Assembly (NCBI GenBank): GCA_012514415.1
Contig: JAAZAH010000249.1
Span: 1-15,512, forward strand
Source: Sandaracinaceae bacterium
GTDB taxonomy: Bacteria > Myxococcota_A > Polyangia > Polyangiales > Houyiibacteriaceae
Length of the DNA stretch: 15,512 nucleotides
Reading direction: 5' to 3'
Shown: one piece after another, positions 14,514 to 15,512 of the stretch
How the letters are laid out: each line of letters opens with the position of its first letter
How positions within the stretch are numbered: the stretch's first letter is position 1
Notes under the pieces: generated by a model
The model's input: only the letters and a program-made list of their open reading frames with translations
Databases searched by the model: none
Told to the model about the DNA's origin: nothing
Position numbers and translations under genes: made by a program

Positions 14514-15512
14514 GTGTCCGAAGAGGATATGAATCAAATGGACGAGACTCTCGAAACTACGGCTCCGCGCGAGCTCACCGAAGAGGAGCGCCAGCAACTC
14601 GCTGAGCTCGACGAGGCGCTTGAGAAGTTCATCGAGGGCAAGCGCTGGTCGGACGCGATCAAAACCATCCTCGCGAAGGCCGATCTCGTCGTCGATCCGG
14701 AAGAGAAGGTCGCGCTGCTCAAAGAGGCGGGCACCCTCTACGTCGAGCGCTCGAGCAACCAAGCCGAGGCGATCAAATGCTTTGAGGCCGTCCTCGAGAT
14801 CAGTCCACACGATCTGGAAGCCATCGAGCGCCTCAAGGAGATGTACGAGAAGCGTCGCGCTTGGGAGCCGCTCGTCCGCCTCATGGGGCGCGAGGCGGAG
14901 CTGCTCGATCCCGCAGATCGCGCCATTCGCTACGTTGAGATGGCCGAGCTCGCGACGCAGCGCCTCAGAAAACCCGAGATCTGCATCGAGATGTGGGAGC
15001 TCGTCCTCGGCGCTGAGCCCGGACATCCCCAAGCGATCGAAGCGCTCGCTCCGCTCTATGAGCGCGCGCGGGAATGGGAAAAGCTCACGGGCGTGCTCGA
15101 AACGCTCAGCGAGGCCGAGCCTGACCCCGAGCAACAGAAGCAGCAGCTTCAGAAGCTCGGCATGATCTACGGCGATAAGCTCGAAAATCACGAGGGCGCA
15201 GTGAACGCTTTCGAGCGTCTCCTCAGCATCGATCCCGACGATCGCCGCGCGCAGGATCAGCTCAAGCGACGCTACGTCGCGCTGAAGGCGTGGGATAAAC
15301 TCGAGGAGTTCTACGAGCACGTCCAAAAATGGGATGAGCTCATCCGGATGTTCGAGCGCGAAGCGGATTCTGAAGAGCTTGACGTCGAGCAGCGCGTCGA
15401 CCTTCTCTTCCGCGCCGCCCGTCTTTGGGAAGAGAAAAACGCGCGCCCCGAGCGCGCCGCGCGCTCCTACGAGAAGATCCTCGAGCTCGATGGCGACAAT
15501 CTCCAAGCGGCC
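14514..15512 (+). CDS. Cytoplasmic TPR-repeat protein, N-terminal 333 residues; possible AgmK/GltI-type giant
   Basis: The frame is open from GTG 14514 to the window end, exactly 333 codons, with no stop. The N-terminus (MSEEDMNQMDETLETTAPRE) has no signal peptide or membrane segment, so the protein is expected in the cytoplasm, unlike its TPR neighbours. The rest is a highly charged helical repeat of about 35-40 residues with recurring phrases: SNQAEAIKCFEAVLEISPHD, EAIERLKEMYEKRRAWEPLV, KPEICIEMWELVLGAEPGHP, EALAPLYERAREWEKLTGVL, NHEGAVNAFERLLSIDPDD, RAARSYEKILELDGDN. Repeated 'W(E/D)(P/K)L' after each second helix is typical of very large deltaproteobacterial TPR proteins. In M. xanthus the Glt locus includes GltI (AgmK), a several-thousand-residue TPR protein; this could be its counterpart. 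That depends on its full length, which is not visible. It is probably co-transcribed with the preceding gene. Confidence 0.85.
   Translation, partial: MSEEDMNQMDETLETTAPRELTEEERQQLAELDEALEKFIEGKRWSDAIKTILAKADLVVDPEEKVALLKEAGTLYVERSSNQAEAIKCFEAVLEISPHDLEAIERLKEMYEKRRAWEPLVRLMGREAELLDPADRAIRYVEMAELATQRLRKPEICIEMWELVLGAEPGHPQAIEALAPLYERAREWEKLTGVLETLSEAEPDPEQQKQQLQKLGMIYGDKLENHEGAVNAFERLLSIDPDDRRAQDQLKRRYVALKAWDKLEEFYEHVQKWDELIRMFEREADSEELDVEQRVDLLFRAARLWEEKNARPERAARSYEKILELDGDNLQAA

Noticed and set aside
13767..15506. 579-codon minus-strand open frame at the right end
   Set aside because: It is antisense across two clear TPR genes and their intergenic region; Leu/Glu/Arg-rich shadow.

Overview
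The window looks like chromosomal DNA of a GC-rich (roughly 60-65% by eye) predatory or gliding-type deltaproteobacterium. Myxococcota is most likely, perhaps a Bradymonadia-like lineage. The evidence is the density of periplasmic and lipoprotein TPR proteins, a Cys-rich lipoprotein, and an inner-membrane FHA / Gly-rich / TonB-like (AgmX/PglI C-terminal) protein. No tRNA, rRNA, CRISPR array, insertion sequence or phage gene was seen.

Left third (1-3725, minus strand): three co-directional genes, read right to left. They are a 12-cysteine lipoprotein (3725-3276), a lipoprotein with a C-terminal lamin-tail-like domain (3193-2012), and a RecD2-type DNA helicase (1903 to beyond base 1, truncated by the window edge). 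A perfect 11-bp inverted repeat surrounds the start codon of the middle gene.

Middle (3726-13266, plus strand): after a divergent promoter region with a good sigma70-type promoter (TTGACA-N18-TATCAT, 3865-3894) comes a tightly packed operon. It encodes an exported TPR protein (4003-5673), a 1213-residue exported TPR protein (5679-9320) and a TPR lipoprotein (9317-10717), and ends at a hairpin terminator (10739-10765). A 300-base gap follows, holding a possible G-quadruplex and a promoter-like region with two dyads. A second unit then encodes an 81-residue exported protein (11018-11263) and the FHA/TM/TonB-like protein (11281-13266), and ends at a very strong terminator (13313-13339).

Right end (13340-15512, plus strand): an exported TPR protein (13554-14441), then the N-terminal 333 residues of a cytoplasmic TPR protein that runs off the window. 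The latter has an excellent ribosome-binding site that fixes a GTG start at 14514.

Interpretation: order and architecture (exported TPR, very large exported TPR, TPR lipoprotein, small exported protein, FHA-TM-TonB-like protein, further TPR proteins, cytoplasmic giant-TPR candidate) resemble the Glt trans-envelope gliding complex of Myxococcus xanthus (GltC/D/E/F/G/I). The FHA protein would cross the inner membrane, its C-terminal domain would reach the periplasmic TPR scaffold, and the TPR lipoprotein would tie the scaffold to the outer membrane. That assignment rests on architecture and gene order read by eye, not on a database search. No motor (AglRQS), MglA, GltJ or outer-membrane barrel gene is in the window, so gliding itself cannot be claimed.
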